Of a DNA stretch of 64,000 bases, positions 8,276 to 17,242 are shown one piece after another; the stretch's first letter is position 1, and every line of letters starts with the position of its first letter. Origin of the DNA: Bacteroidales bacterium. GTDB lineage: Bacteria; Bacteroidota; Bacteroidia; Bacteroidales; JAGONC01. The position numbers were made by a program, and so were the translations under genes. The stretch covers positions 1 through 64,000 of the forward strand of contig JAQUQD010000004.1 of the NCBI GenBank assembly GCA_028716265.1, given 5' to 3'. The notes under the pieces were generated by a model that worked only from the letters and a program-made list of their open reading frames with translations, was not told the DNA's origin and ran no database searches.

Positions 8276-11200
8276 TTAATAAAACATGGAGGCAACATCC
8301 TTTTTGTCTCCCTGTATGATGCTGTCGTTGAGTGTTACAAGTGATTTCAGTTCCACCCAGGTCGCATGCCGGATATTATCAAGCCGGATATTGGCTGCTT
8401 TGATGGTTCCCTCACCGTATTCTGGTTTTTTCCGGTAGGCAGCCAGGCCATAATTACAGTTAATCATTTCACAATCAAACACATTTAAGACAGAAAGATC
8501 TTTTGCAGCCATACCGATATTGCAATCCGTAACCGTGCAGTTCCGGACCGTCAGTGATGATTTCTCTCCACAGCTGATCCCCTTGTCGCCTGCCCTGACC
8601 ACGCTGCACTCTCTAATCTCAACGGTGCTTCCAGAGAAGTCGATAGCATCGTTACCCAGGTTGATATAGCGGCCGTTGATGACCGTTCCTGTGCAAAAGT
8701 CGTTGTCAAAAGCATCGGCAAAGGTATTTTCAAAGGTCAGGAGATCGGCCGTATAATCGCATCGGATCAGGTTCATCGCATCCTCACAGTGGTTATTGCG
8801 TACCACTGTTTCTTTTATATCCACGTCGGACTCATAGTACGTCACGGCGCCGGTGAGTGTCCATCCTTTATAATCCAGTGTATTAAGGTCTTCAAAGATC
8901 ACATGTTGCATGATGCACCGCTCTTTGGATTGCAAAACAGTGAATCCCATGGCTGTGGAATCGGAGGAGGTAATCATGACCGGATCCTGGGCCGTGCCAT
9001 TGAGAAAGACAGGTGAATTGGATATGAAACCCGCCTTATTAATGATATCCAGCTTGCACCCTGGCTCAAAATATACCCTATGTCCTGCCGGAATGATCAG
9101 GAATTCATCAAGAACATGCTTTCCTTTCGTAAAAATCACTTTATCCTGCTCCCTGACAAAGATCGTATCCCTTTCAAAAACACCCAGCTGTTCCAGCTCC
9201 CTTCTCGGATTACCCTCTGTCGGGTATGGCCAGGGGTTGACCGGGACAATGTAAGTCTTCTCTCGTCCCTTTACCCAGAAATAAAGGAACTGAACAGCCG
9301 TGTCCGATTCAATGAGAACGGACTGGTCCATGCCGGAAACAAAGGCAGGGACCGTGAAGCCGGGAGCGACGGGATAACGCAGCCGGTCAGGGCTTTTACC
9401 TGTACCCAATAAAAGGATCTCCTGGGTGTAATTATTAAAAACCCTCACCCAACATGTGCCTCCATCGGTCTTTTCCCTGTAGGCCTTTACGTACTGGGGC
9501 GGGAAAAGATCGTGGAACGTCGTATCATATTTTGTCAGTATCCTGAAATTTTTCAGAATTCTGGAGGCATAATCCGGATCCTCGCTGACCATTTTTTTAT
9601 ACCGCACCAAGGCTTCACGCACTCCGGCAGCGCTCTTCGATAAAAACTGCCTGTCATACCTGTAAAAAGGAAATTCCTTCTGGATCAGTTCCTCATTTTC
9701 AGTCAGATCGGATTCGATGGACTGCATGAACGTGTTGATAAATTCTCCGGATGAATATTTTTCAAGATACTGAATATATAATTTTATAAATTGTTGATCC
9801 TGAAATAGATAAAAAAGCATTACCTGGTGGGGCTCGATATCGGGTTTGCCGAATTTATCGATCTCGCCCAGAAACGCCTGGTTACCGACCGGCAGGATCG
9901 GCCCGTTGGTATATCCGTCAAAAACAATGGGTTCAAGTTTGCAGAGCACGGGATTATAGTACAGCCGCTGGTTGTGCCACGGAATGGCGTGCCAGGCCTG
10001 TGTCACATCGCAAATGGCGTAGTAGCGGGCCAGTTTGTCGAGATCAAACAACTCCGAAGGAGGCTGGAGGGTGTTTTTGAATTCATAGGCAAGGTTCTGT
10101 GCAATAAGGAACTCGGCCATGAGGGCCGGATCGGTCATGGTGCGTTTGACATTAAACGGCTCGATGACCGATGTTTCAAAACAGGGAAGCATATGATACT
10201 TTTTCGTCAGGAAGGCCACCTGCTGGATGGCCCAGAAAGCCTCTTCCGTCAATTTCAGGATGGGTCCTTCCCTGCGGTTCCTGGATTCGACCAGGTGTTT
10301 GTCGAAGTGTTCCTCGTAGGCATACAGGCCAAGACTTCGGTCGGTCAGATAGACCGGTATGAATTCGTATGAAGTGTTCAGTACATCCTCCTGGTCGCAC
10401 AGGCGGTGGGCCGCCCACTCATTGAGAAAATCGCGGGCCATAGGTGTTTGGATGGAAAATGTACGCATGTGCCTCCAGCCGTATTCCTTTCCAAGCTTGA
10501 TCCGGAACGACCATTTATCGCCGTACAGGTGATCGAGCCAGTCGCCTTTCAGGCGGACCTTTGCTTCCATCATATCACCGTCCTGGCCGAAAAACAGGAT
10601 ACCGGGTACCCAGGAGGAGGCATCCGTTTCGAGCACACCCTGTCCGAACGCTTTCATCCTGTCGCGCTGAATGGTGATCATGTCCACTGAATCGATGAAC
10701 AGGCGCAGGGGGCTCTGGCTGTATTCAGGGTATTGTTTCCGTGGTGAGGAAAAAACATGCAGGTCGTCGAAATAGATCGTGGTGGTGTCGGGATTCCAGA
10801 CGTAGATGATCATTTCAGCCTGGTCAATCGTGGGGGGAATAAAAAATTCAAGGCGGATCTGTTCCCAGCCACTGGGGTCAGTCTCCACCACATCCCGGGA
10901 AGCCTGGTAAAAATCATTATCCAGGATATCGGCCACCAGCACGCCGACACCTTTCGTTCCTTTTTTCCAGACCCTCAGGTCAAAATACTCATCGGCCGTG
11001 ACCATTGGAAGGGTGCATTTCAATCCGTACTGTTCATCAGGGGTTAGTTTTATAGAAGATTTCCCCGAACGGGACTGCTCTGCCGTCCGAAGATACGCAC
11101 TGCCCAACCGGTAGCTGGTATCTGTCGTAGTAAACGATGCCCCATCTGAGCTGACACTTTCCAGGTCGCTGAAAAAATCCCTCCCCGGATTGACTTTCTT

Positions 11201-11299
11201 TTCTTCCATGCAGGATATCAGCGAAAGAATCATAAAGAGCCCTCCGACAATCTGGAGGAATCTTCTTTTCCGCTTTAGATAGTGATCAAAAAGAAACAT
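8276..11299 (-). CDS. CotH-kinase-like lipoprotein with jelly-roll and right-handed beta-helix domains
   Basis: A 1007-residue envelope protein. The N-terminus has a basic stretch, a hydrophobic core and a lipobox (SLISC, Cys30), so it is probably a lipoprotein. Residues ~41-185 are a jelly-roll-like module also found in the membrane glycosyltransferase of the same cluster. Residues ~195-560 resemble CotH, the atypical spore-coat protein kinase: KVRLKGDWLD, WSFRIKLGKEYG, GLYAYEEHFDKH (Glu330), ICDVTQAWHAIPWHN (Asp431) and KLEPIVFDG (Asp461, the likely metal-binding Asp). Residues ~740-1007 carry short repeats of a right-handed parallel beta-helix (ECSVVRAGDKGISC, NCTVTDCNIGMAA). Likely role: extracytoplasmic phosphotransfer to a surface protein or polysaccharide (inference). 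It is the first gene of the minus-strand cluster. Confidence 0.82.
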   Translation of the reverse strand: MFLFDHYLKRKRRFLQIVGGLFMILSLISCMEEKKVNPGRDFFSDLESVSSDGASFTTTDTSYRLGSAYLRTAEQSRSGKSSIKLTPDEQYGLKCTLPMVTADEYFDLRVWKKGTKGVGVLVADILDNDFYQASRDVVETDPSGWEQIRLEFFIPPTIDQAEMIIYVWNPDTTTIYFDDLHVFSSPRKQYPEYSQSPLRLFIDSVDMITIQRDRMKAFGQGVLETDASSWVPGILFFGQDGDMMEAKVRLKGDWLDHLYGDKWSFRIKLGKEYGWRHMRTFSIQTPMARDFLNEWAAHRLCDQEDVLNTSYEFIPVYLTDRSLGLYAYEEHFDKHLVESRNRREGPILKLTEEAFWAIQQVAFLTKKYHMLPCFETSVIEPFNVKRTMTDPALMAEFLIAQNLAYEFKNTLQPPSELFDLDKLARYYAICDVTQAWHAIPWHNQRLYYNPVLCKLEPIVFDGYTNGPILPVGNQAFLGEIDKFGKPDIEPHQVMLFYLFQDQQFIKLYIQYLEKYSSGEFINTFMQSIESDLTENEELIQKEFPFYRYDRQFLSKSAAGVREALVRYKKMVSEDPDYASRILKNFRILTKYDTTFHDLFPPQYVKAYREKTDGGTCWVRVFNNYTQEILLLGTGKSPDRLRYPVAPGFTVPAFVSGMDQSVLIESDTAVQFLYFWVKGREKTYIVPVNPWPYPTEGNPRRELEQLGVFERDTIFVREQDKVIFTKGKHVLDEFLIIPAGHRVYFEPGCKLDIINKAGFISNSPVFLNGTAQDPVMITSSDSTAMGFTVLQSKERCIMQHVIFEDLNTLDYKGWTLTGAVTYYESDVDIKETVVRNNHCEDAMNLIRCDYTADLLTFENTFADAFDNDFCTGTVINGRYINLGNDAIDFSGSTVEIRECSVVRAGDKGISCGEKSSLTVRNCTVTDCNIGMAAKDLSVLNVFDCEMINCNYGLAAYRKKPEYGEGTIKAANIRLDNIRHATWVELKSLVTLNDSIIQGDKKDVASMFY

Positions 11300-11300
11300 T

Positions 11301-11350
11301 TGTACTTTTGTAGAAGGTGAATCCTGTTATCCTGCAATTACAAAAGTACA
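11301..11350. promoter_or_regulatory. Inverted repeat with opposed TACTTTTG -7 boxes in a divergent intergenic region
   Basis: A perfect 12-base inverted repeat, TGTACTTTTGTA (11301-11312) and TACAAAAGTACA (11339-11350), sits between the CotH-like gene (minus) and the propeller gene (plus). Each arm carries TACTTTTG, a match to the TAnnTTTG -7 box, pointing towards its own downstream gene (plus 11303-11310, minus 11348-11341). No clear -33 TTG was found at the usual distance on either strand. It could be a pair of face-to-face promoters or an operator. Confidence 0.45.
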
Positions 11351-11387
11351 TAATTTTAGAAAACCGGGCAGTTTTCGCCACTATCCC

Positions 11388-12860
11388 ATGAATCCCAAGA
11401 AAAATCACATTATCCTGACATTGCTCCTGTGCTTCCTGCTGACTGCCGGCATGGCTCAGAAGCCGACCGGGAATACATTCGGGGGAGCATTGAATGAACA
11501 GGGAATTTGCTTTGACCTGACGGGCGACAATGGTTTCATCATTGCCGGGAATACACGGAGCATGGGAGCGGGAAGTAACGACATTTACCTGGTGAAGGTG
11601 AATCAGTTCGGGATGCCCGAATGGGAATATTCGTACGGGATCCAGTACCATGATTTCGGGATGTGGGTGGAACAGACGCGGGACATGGGATTCATCGTAA
11701 CGGGATACAAATGGGGGCAGGGACACGGCGGGGAGGATGTCGTATTGCTGAAGACTGATGCATTCGGTGAACAGCAATGGAAAAAATACATCGGTCACCA
11801 GCACCGGGACCAGGGATTCTGTGTCAGGGAACTGTCGGACGGATACATCATCACCGGCCATACGATGAGTTACACCGAACCCGGCGACATTTATGCGGTG
11901 AGAACGGATACAGAGGGCAACGTGATTTGGGATAACTATTTTGGGACCAATCAGATAGATTACAGTTATGACATCACCCCGGCTCCAGACGGACAGTTCC
12001 TCATTGCCGGTACCATGGGTGGATTTTACAATGTGGACCTGACCATTTTCCGTATCCCGGATTGCGATGCGCTGCTTGTCCGGATCAACGGTGAGGGGGA
12101 GCAGGTCTGGCAAAAACTTTATGGTGGAGACGGCCATGACTGGTTCTGGTCGGTGAGTCCCTCTCCCCAGGAAGGATATTACTGCCTGGGGTCCACCCAG
12201 AGCTATGGCTGGGGAAGTTTTGACATGTACCTGGTGAAAATTGACGATGCGGGAGAGGAACTGTGGTATAAGACCTTCGGGGGTAGCCGGTTCGATTATG
12301 GGCAATCGCTCAGCGTAGCCCCGGACGGGAACCTGTATCTTTTAGGCACAACACAAAGCTTCGGGCAAAATGGATCCACAGACCTGTACCTGGTCAAGAC
12401 CGATCCGCTGGGCGAAAAGATCTGGGAGCTGGTGATCGGGGGTGATTATTCGGATTACGGGCACTGCGTCAGGGCCACCCCGGAAGGGGGGTGTGTCATT
12501 CTCGGCGACTACCAGTGGGCGGATGAGACCAAAGATATATACCTGATCCGGATCGACAGCCTGGGTAACATCATATCGCTGGGAAGCGATGACGATCTGG
12601 CGGGGGAGAGTAACCTCTTCATCTATCCGAATCCTTTTACCAGCCAGGCCATGCTGCTGGTCAAAGACAGTTCCGCCCTGAAAGGGTACGACCTCATGAT
12701 CTTTAACCAGAATGGCCAGCTGGTGGAGCAGACAAAGAACCTGAGGTCCCAGAGCGTTCCCCTCAAACGCAGGCACATGGAGCCGGGCTCCTATTACATA
12801 AAGATCTCCTTTCCCGACACGCCGGGGAAAGTCCTGGTGGGAACCTTTATCGTCTACTGA
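11388..12860 (+). CDS. Secreted seven-repeat beta-propeller protein with T9SS type A sorting domain
   Basis: A 490-residue secreted protein with a signal peptide (about residues 1-23, ending in GMAQ). Seven repeats of ~50 residues follow. Each has the pattern GFIIAGxTxSxGxGxxDxYLVKxDxxGxxxW followed by a short YGG or FGG turn, consistent with a seven-bladed propeller. The last ~80 residues are a T9SS type A sorting domain (FIYPNPFTSQAMLL, LMIFNQNGQLVEQ, GSYYIKI, VGTFIVY). It is expected at the cell surface or outside the cell. Ligand or enzymatic activity is unknown; such repeats are often annotated as delta-60-like. It is transcribed away from the CotH-like gene, with which it shares a 12-base inverted repeat. 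Confidence 0.85.
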   Translation: MNPKKNHIILTLLLCFLLTAGMAQKPTGNTFGGALNEQGICFDLTGDNGFIIAGNTRSMGAGSNDIYLVKVNQFGMPEWEYSYGIQYHDFGMWVEQTRDMGFIVTGYKWGQGHGGEDVVLLKTDAFGEQQWKKYIGHQHRDQGFCVRELSDGYIITGHTMSYTEPGDIYAVRTDTEGNVIWDNYFGTNQIDYSYDITPAPDGQFLIAGTMGGFYNVDLTIFRIPDCDALLVRINGEGEQVWQKLYGGDGHDWFWSVSPSPQEGYYCLGSTQSYGWGSFDMYLVKIDDAGEELWYKTFGGSRFDYGQSLSVAPDGNLYLLGTTQSFGQNGSTDLYLVKTDPLGEKIWELVIGGDYSDYGHCVRATPEGGCVILGDYQWADETKDIYLIRIDSLGNIISLGSDDDLAGESNLFIYPNPFTSQAMLLVKDSSALKGYDLMIFNQNGQLVEQTKNLRSQSVPLKRRHMEPGSYYIKISFPDTPGKVLVGTFIVY

Positions 12861-12954
12861 TCTTTCCATGCTGTGAGATCAGCAGGCTGTCGGGAGAATC
12901 GCACCGGGCATTCCAGCAGATAAAATCAATATACTGAAAGCACTACATGTCCAG

Positions 12955-14286
12955 CTATTCCATCCTGGGATCGATCTTGTTCCTTTTTTCACGTAACTTC
13001 TTATCCACAATCCAGACTGCGTCAATATGGATCATTTCGTCGACAGTAGCATTCCTTTTGGCAGCCTTTTCCCTGATCAGCTCCATCCACTCCTTGTTGT
13101 TCCGGATGTTGCGTTCTGCCTCAGCGATCATGGCTGCCCTTTCAACAGCCGCTTTTCTCCCCTCCACCGTAATCATATCGTACACCTGGTCGGTGAATCC
13201 AAAATCAAAATTAGACAACGTTGCATCAGTGGCCATTAAAATCACAAAATCCGCTGATCTCAGTTCAGCAGGAATATCCAGATCTTTCACCTGCTGATCT
13301 TTAGGATAGGGACCGTATGCTGCACGGAAATAGTACCAGAACTTATCCTGGCTATAGATCTTCTGAGTTATGCCCTTGCCAAAAAGGTTCCAGTTATAGC
13401 TGTCGGCAATGGTGATTACCACTGGTTTGAACGTAGATGCGTCCTCCCTGTAGTAAAATTCAGGATAGGGCATTGCATAGTGCGGGACATCGAAAATCAG
13501 ATTCATACCCCGGGCAATGTCATAATCAGGTACCCGTAATTCATGTGACATAGTCACTTCATTCCATCCAAAATCCACCATCGTTTTACCCTTATCCCGT
13601 TCCATGTATCTTATGATTGAATCCAGGACCAGCCCTTCACCGTAACTGCTCCAGTGAATGCCGGTCTTCGGGTAAAGCGGATAGGGCGCCTTGTCTTTGA
13701 TCAATGTGAACCATTGATTGGCATCGATGAACCGGATCTGTTTTTCTTTCAGTCTTTGCATCAGGTACTCCTGGTTAGTGGTATCCTTTTGCCAGGGTTT
13801 GAATTTATCAGGGATATATTCGGGGAAAAAAGTGCCTTTGCCCGGGGCAAAAACGATCAGCAGGGTGGTGCCGTTCCTGTCAAGGCTGTCGCTGATAGCT
13901 TTGAGCTTTTCGGAGTACCTGTCCCATTTTTCGGTTCCTGTGAAATCTCTTCCAAGATACGCCTTGATATAAAAAACTTCAAAAAGGAAGCCTTTCTTCC
14001 CGAGGATGACATCCTGTGCCAGGGCCATATTAAAACATGAAAAAGCGATCTGGTTATTGATCCTGACCAGGGCGGGCCGGAACCCGATGTGCTGTTCAAA
14101 ATAAGGAGTGTACAAATCCTGGAACGTACTGTTAAAGAAATCATGGAATGAAAAAGCAGGCTCTTTTGCCAGGACATAGGAGCCCTCAAGGGGTTTCACC
14201 CTGACCACCGGCAACACTTTCTGGAACAGAGGCAAAAAGAGCGCCACGACAATAACAGCATAGGTGATGTATTTAATCCTTGTCAT
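12955..14286 (-). CDS. AlgX/AlgJ-like SGNH O-acetyltransferase-family protein
   Basis: A 443-residue protein anchored by an N-terminal helix (about residues 6-23), with most of the chain outside the cytoplasm. It resembles the SGNH-hydrolase-like domain of alginate O-acetylation proteins AlgJ/AlgX. Visible are VILGKKGFLF near the start of the domain, the LLIVFAPGKGTFFPEYIP strand, GIHWSSYG (equivalent of the catalytic T-H-W motif), and VITIADSYNWN (the nucleophile Ser block). The C-terminal ~50 residues are charged and helical. It starts 4 bases after the MBOAT gene stop. The pair probably passes acetyl groups across the membrane to a polysaccharide; no alginate synthesis genes are nearby, so the acceptor is unknown. 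Confidence 0.85.
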   Translation of the reverse strand: MTRIKYITYAVIVVALFLPLFQKVLPVVRVKPLEGSYVLAKEPAFSFHDFFNSTFQDLYTPYFEQHIGFRPALVRINNQIAFSCFNMALAQDVILGKKGFLFEVFYIKAYLGRDFTGTEKWDRYSEKLKAISDSLDRNGTTLLIVFAPGKGTFFPEYIPDKFKPWQKDTTNQEYLMQRLKEKQIRFIDANQWFTLIKDKAPYPLYPKTGIHWSSYGEGLVLDSIIRYMERDKGKTMVDFGWNEVTMSHELRVPDYDIARGMNLIFDVPHYAMPYPEFYYREDASTFKPVVITIADSYNWNLFGKGITQKIYSQDKFWYYFRAAYGPYPKDQQVKDLDIPAELRSADFVILMATDATLSNFDFGFTDQVYDMITVEGRKAAVERAAMIAEAERNIRNNKEWMELIREKAAKRNATVDEMIHIDAVWIVDKKLREKRNKIDPRME

Positions 14287-14290
14287 GGAA

Positions 14291-15712
14291 TCAGAAACGG
14301 AAATAGATGAATGGATTGAATCCCTGGGATGTGATGGAGCTGGCGCAGATGATCAGCAGAAGCAGTCCTCCTGCGGCCATAGTCAGGATGATCCGGTCGT
14401 TTTGTTGCTTTGAAAAAACCCTTACCTGCCAGGCTTCGATGGCCCTGAAACCGCCGTAGAAGGCAAACAGGGCGCCCAGGGCCAGCATGGTCCAGAACCG
14501 CTTATCGAAGTCAAAGGCAGTTGCCGTGAAATCCAATGCGAACATCTGTCCGAGGTACGACCAGGCTGCCGGCAGGCCGTCGGCCCTGAAAAGCACCCAG
14601 CCGATCAGGGTAATGAAGAAGGTGATGACAATGCTGGGTATTTTGCCGATCTTTTTATACACCTTCAGTAAAAACAGTCGGTCGAGGACGAGAAAGGTCC
14701 CGTGAAAAGCGCCCCATACCACAAAATTCCACGCAGCGCCATGCCAGAGGCCGGAAAGGAGGAATACCAGCCAAAGATTGAAGTACATCCGCAGGGTGGA
14801 GACACGGTTACCGCCCAGAGGTATATACAGGTACCCTTTCATGAACCGTCCAAGGGTCATGTGCCACCGGCGCCAGAATTCAGAGATACTTTGCGAAATG
14901 TAAGGATTGTTGAAGTTTTCCGGGAATTCAAATCCGATCATACGGCCCAGCCCGATGGCCATATCCGAGTATCCTGAGAAATCGTAATAGATCTGGAAAG
15001 CGTAAGCCACCACTCCGATCCATGCCAGGGGTGTGGTCAGTTCAGCGGGAGAAAGGGCAAACACTTTGTCCACATATTCTCCCAATACATTGGCAATCAG
15101 TACTTTTTTAGCGAGGCCTATGGTGAACCTGAAGAAGCCGGTAAGGCGGTTATCCAGGTTTTCGTTGGCCTGGCGATCGTTGATCTGGTCAGCCACCTCC
15201 ACATACCTGACGATGGGCCCTGCGATCAGCTGGGGAAACATCAGGATGTACATGGCAAAATCCCACACATTGTCCAGGGGACCATGCACCTTTCGGTACA
15301 CATCGATGGGGTAGGTCATTTTCTGGAACGTAAAGAAGGATATCCCGATGGGGAGGGCGACGCCCGCCCAGGAAATTTCACCGGCCCCAACATTCTGGAG
15401 GATGGCGTTCAGGTTGTCAACAAAGAAATTAGCGTACTTGAAATATCCGAGCAGGGCGATGTTATGGATGACCGACAGGGTAACGATCTGTTTTCTTTTT
15501 CTGCCTGTGCTCCGGTGCATCCATCTGACCAGGTAGAAATCCAGGGTGATGGAAGCCAGAACAATGAAAATGAATTTGGGTGCGCCCCAGGCATAGAAAA
15601 ATATGCTGGCAATCAGCAGGATGATGTTCTTGTACCGTTTGTCGGACAGATAATATGCCAGCAGAAAGACCGGCAGAAAATAAAAGATGAAGAGGCTGCT
15701 GCTGAATACCAT
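14291..15712 (-). CDS. MBOAT family O-acyltransferase (AlgI/DltB-like)
   Basis: A 473-residue polytopic membrane protein. Hallmarks of AlgI-type membrane-bound O-acyltransferases are present: the N-terminal FSSSLFIFYFLPVF, PIGISFFTFQKMTYPIDVYR, MFPQLIAGPIVRY, YDFSGYSDMAIGLGRMIGF, SISEFWRRWHMTLGRF, and the invariant His in GLWHGAAWNFVVWG. About ten helices are visible. It likely takes acetyl groups from cytoplasmic acetyl-CoA and hands them to the AlgX-like partner encoded 4 bases downstream. The pair forms a short operon. A TAAATTTG -7 element sits at 15756-15763 on the same strand. Confidence 0.93.
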   Translation of the reverse strand: MVFSSSLFIFYFLPVFLLAYYLSDKRYKNIILLIASIFFYAWGAPKFIFIVLASITLDFYLVRWMHRSTGRKRKQIVTLSVIHNIALLGYFKYANFFVDNLNAILQNVGAGEISWAGVALPIGISFFTFQKMTYPIDVYRKVHGPLDNVWDFAMYILMFPQLIAGPIVRYVEVADQINDRQANENLDNRLTGFFRFTIGLAKKVLIANVLGEYVDKVFALSPAELTTPLAWIGVVAYAFQIYYDFSGYSDMAIGLGRMIGFEFPENFNNPYISQSISEFWRRWHMTLGRFMKGYLYIPLGGNRVSTLRMYFNLWLVFLLSGLWHGAAWNFVVWGAFHGTFLVLDRLFLLKVYKKIGKIPSIVITFFITLIGWVLFRADGLPAAWSYLGQMFALDFTATAFDFDKRFWTMLALGALFAFYGGFRAIEAWQVRVFSKQQNDRIILTMAAGGLLLLIICASSITSQGFNPFIYFRF

Positions 15713-15755
15713 ATCACGGACTTATAACCAACGCAGAATCGATTTTTCCGGCCGT

Positions 15756-15763
15756 CAAATTTA
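15756..15763 (-). promoter_or_regulatory. Putative -7 promoter element (TAAATTTG) for the MBOAT/AlgX pair
   Basis: The minus strand reads TAAATTTG, matching TAnnTTTG, about 44 bases before the MBOAT start codon. No -33 TTG is seen at the usual spacing. This is the only candidate in the 78-base gap. Confidence 0.35.
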
Positions 15764-15790
15764 AAGGAATTTTATAAATATCCGATATTT

Positions 15791-17242
15791 TCATCTCTTG
15801 CTCTCTTTCGCCTGGCGCCTTGCTTCCCGTTCTTGTCTTTGTTTTGAGAGCTTTTCCTGAAGGCCTTTATAATCAGGGTATTCCAGATACTGATAATATT
15901 CTTTAGTAGGTTTCATTTTGCCGAAAGTCTCCCAATAGGCTTTTTTGGTCATGGAAGCAAAATGGATGGCACCGTGAATGTACTGATTGACCTGGAAATT
16001 ATTAAAAAAAATGAGAAAGGCCAGGAAGATAACAGAAGAAATACGAATCCAGATCTTTTTTGTCAGGATCCACTGGATCAGTGCAGCCAGGGGTAAAGCC
16101 AGAATACCATAGGAATCAATGAAAGCCCGAAGGCCAAAACTACCTCCGTACCACCAGTCACACCAGGACGATATGATATAAATATTAACGAGGGTAAATA
16201 ACAGCACGGGCCAGAAAGAGCCCCTCATGTATCTGGGAAGCAAGGGAATGCCGGCAAGGGCAAGTGCCATTACCGGGGTGTAGAGCAGCCAGCCTTTACG
16301 GTAACTGAACAGCACATTGATGATTTCCGGATCATGAAAGAAAAATCCGGCCTTGGAGCCATATGAAAAATAAAAATACGATCCCGCGACTGTTTTCCAG
16401 TACAACAACTGTGGTATCCAGACCAGGCATGCGAACAAAAGGATGATGATCAGTTTCTTATATTCCCGGATGAACAGCTTCAACCTGTTTATCGGGCCGT
16501 GCAACGACGTTGTGCCCCAAAAAAGAAAGAGAATGACCACAACTGCATTCGTGGGACGTATCAGTGTAATGATGCCGCCTAACAGTCCAAGTACGATGGA
16601 TGTCAGATAACGGGGATTTTCATACCACTTGATGACGGTATATAAAAATCCGGTTATAAGTGCAAAACTGTAAGCGTGGGACATCGGTGCCTCTATCGTT
16701 GCATAATAGAGTAAATTAGTCCCAATTACAACCGTGAACAGGGTGATGGACGACGTTATTTCGGAGACATAACGTGAAAGTATCTTTCGAAGAAAAAGAA
16801 GGCCGAGCCCTAAATAGAAGATACAGCTGACCAGCAGGGCAATTTTGTATGTAAGGGTATAACCGTTGGCTTCAAATCCAAGCAGGGGTGCCATTCCATG
16901 GGCTATAAGAAAAAAGGGCGAATAAAGGATAGAAAGGCCACAGGTGAATTGTATCACTCCTTTCCCGGTGGGGCTTTTCAGAAACCAGACCTTGTCCATA
17001 TAGAACTCAACATCCTCTTTAATAAAGTCCAGATAAAGGTCATTGCCATGGATGACGACAGCAGGAAGATAAAGATAATAGCCCATTACATCGCTTACTA
17101 TCGGTTTATTTCCTGTATTCCAAATCTTATAACTAAGGTTATAAATGATAAGAAGAAGAAGAATGAACCAGACAGTGAGCTTGGGTAGTTTTTTTAAAAG
17201 GCCGGGAATAGTGATCTTTAGTCCTTTAAAACGCATCATCAT
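15791..17242 (-). CDS. Multi-pass membrane protein, glycosyltransferase-like (GT39-type fold suspected)
   Basis: A 483-residue protein with about eleven hydrophobic helices. After the first helix a loop holds KPIVSDVMGYYLYLPAVVI, where the acidic residue in SDVMGYY is placed like the catalytic Asp of PMT/ArnT-type (GT-C) transferases. The C-terminal 50 residues are hydrophilic and end in a basic tail (REARRQAKESKR). No motif fixes the substrate. The gene overlaps the PBP1A gene by 17 bases and is co-directional, suggesting translational coupling to the cell-wall cluster. Its sequence is more AT-rich than neighbouring genes. The GT-C assignment is moderate; an O-antigen ligase-type protein is an alternative. 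Confidence 0.7.
   Translation of the reverse strand: MMMRFKGLKITIPGLLKKLPKLTVWFILLLLIIYNLSYKIWNTGNKPIVSDVMGYYLYLPAVVIHGNDLYLDFIKEDVEFYMDKVWFLKSPTGKGVIQFTCGLSILYSPFFLIAHGMAPLLGFEANGYTLTYKIALLVSCIFYLGLGLLFLRKILSRYVSEITSSITLFTVVIGTNLLYYATIEAPMSHAYSFALITGFLYTVIKWYENPRYLTSIVLGLLGGIITLIRPTNAVVVILFLFWGTTSLHGPINRLKLFIREYKKLIIILLFACLVWIPQLLYWKTVAGSYFYFSYGSKAGFFFHDPEIINVLFSYRKGWLLYTPVMALALAGIPLLPRYMRGSFWPVLLFTLVNIYIISSWCDWWYGGSFGLRAFIDSYGILALPLAALIQWILTKKIWIRISSVIFLAFLIFFNNFQVNQYIHGAIHFASMTKKAYWETFGKMKPTKEYYQYLEYPDYKGLQEKLSKQRQEREARRQAKESKR

Noticed and set aside
11286-12305. 339-codon open frame on the minus strand
   Set aside because: It is antisense to the seven-repeat propeller gene and its product is a mirror of the repeats without any family match.
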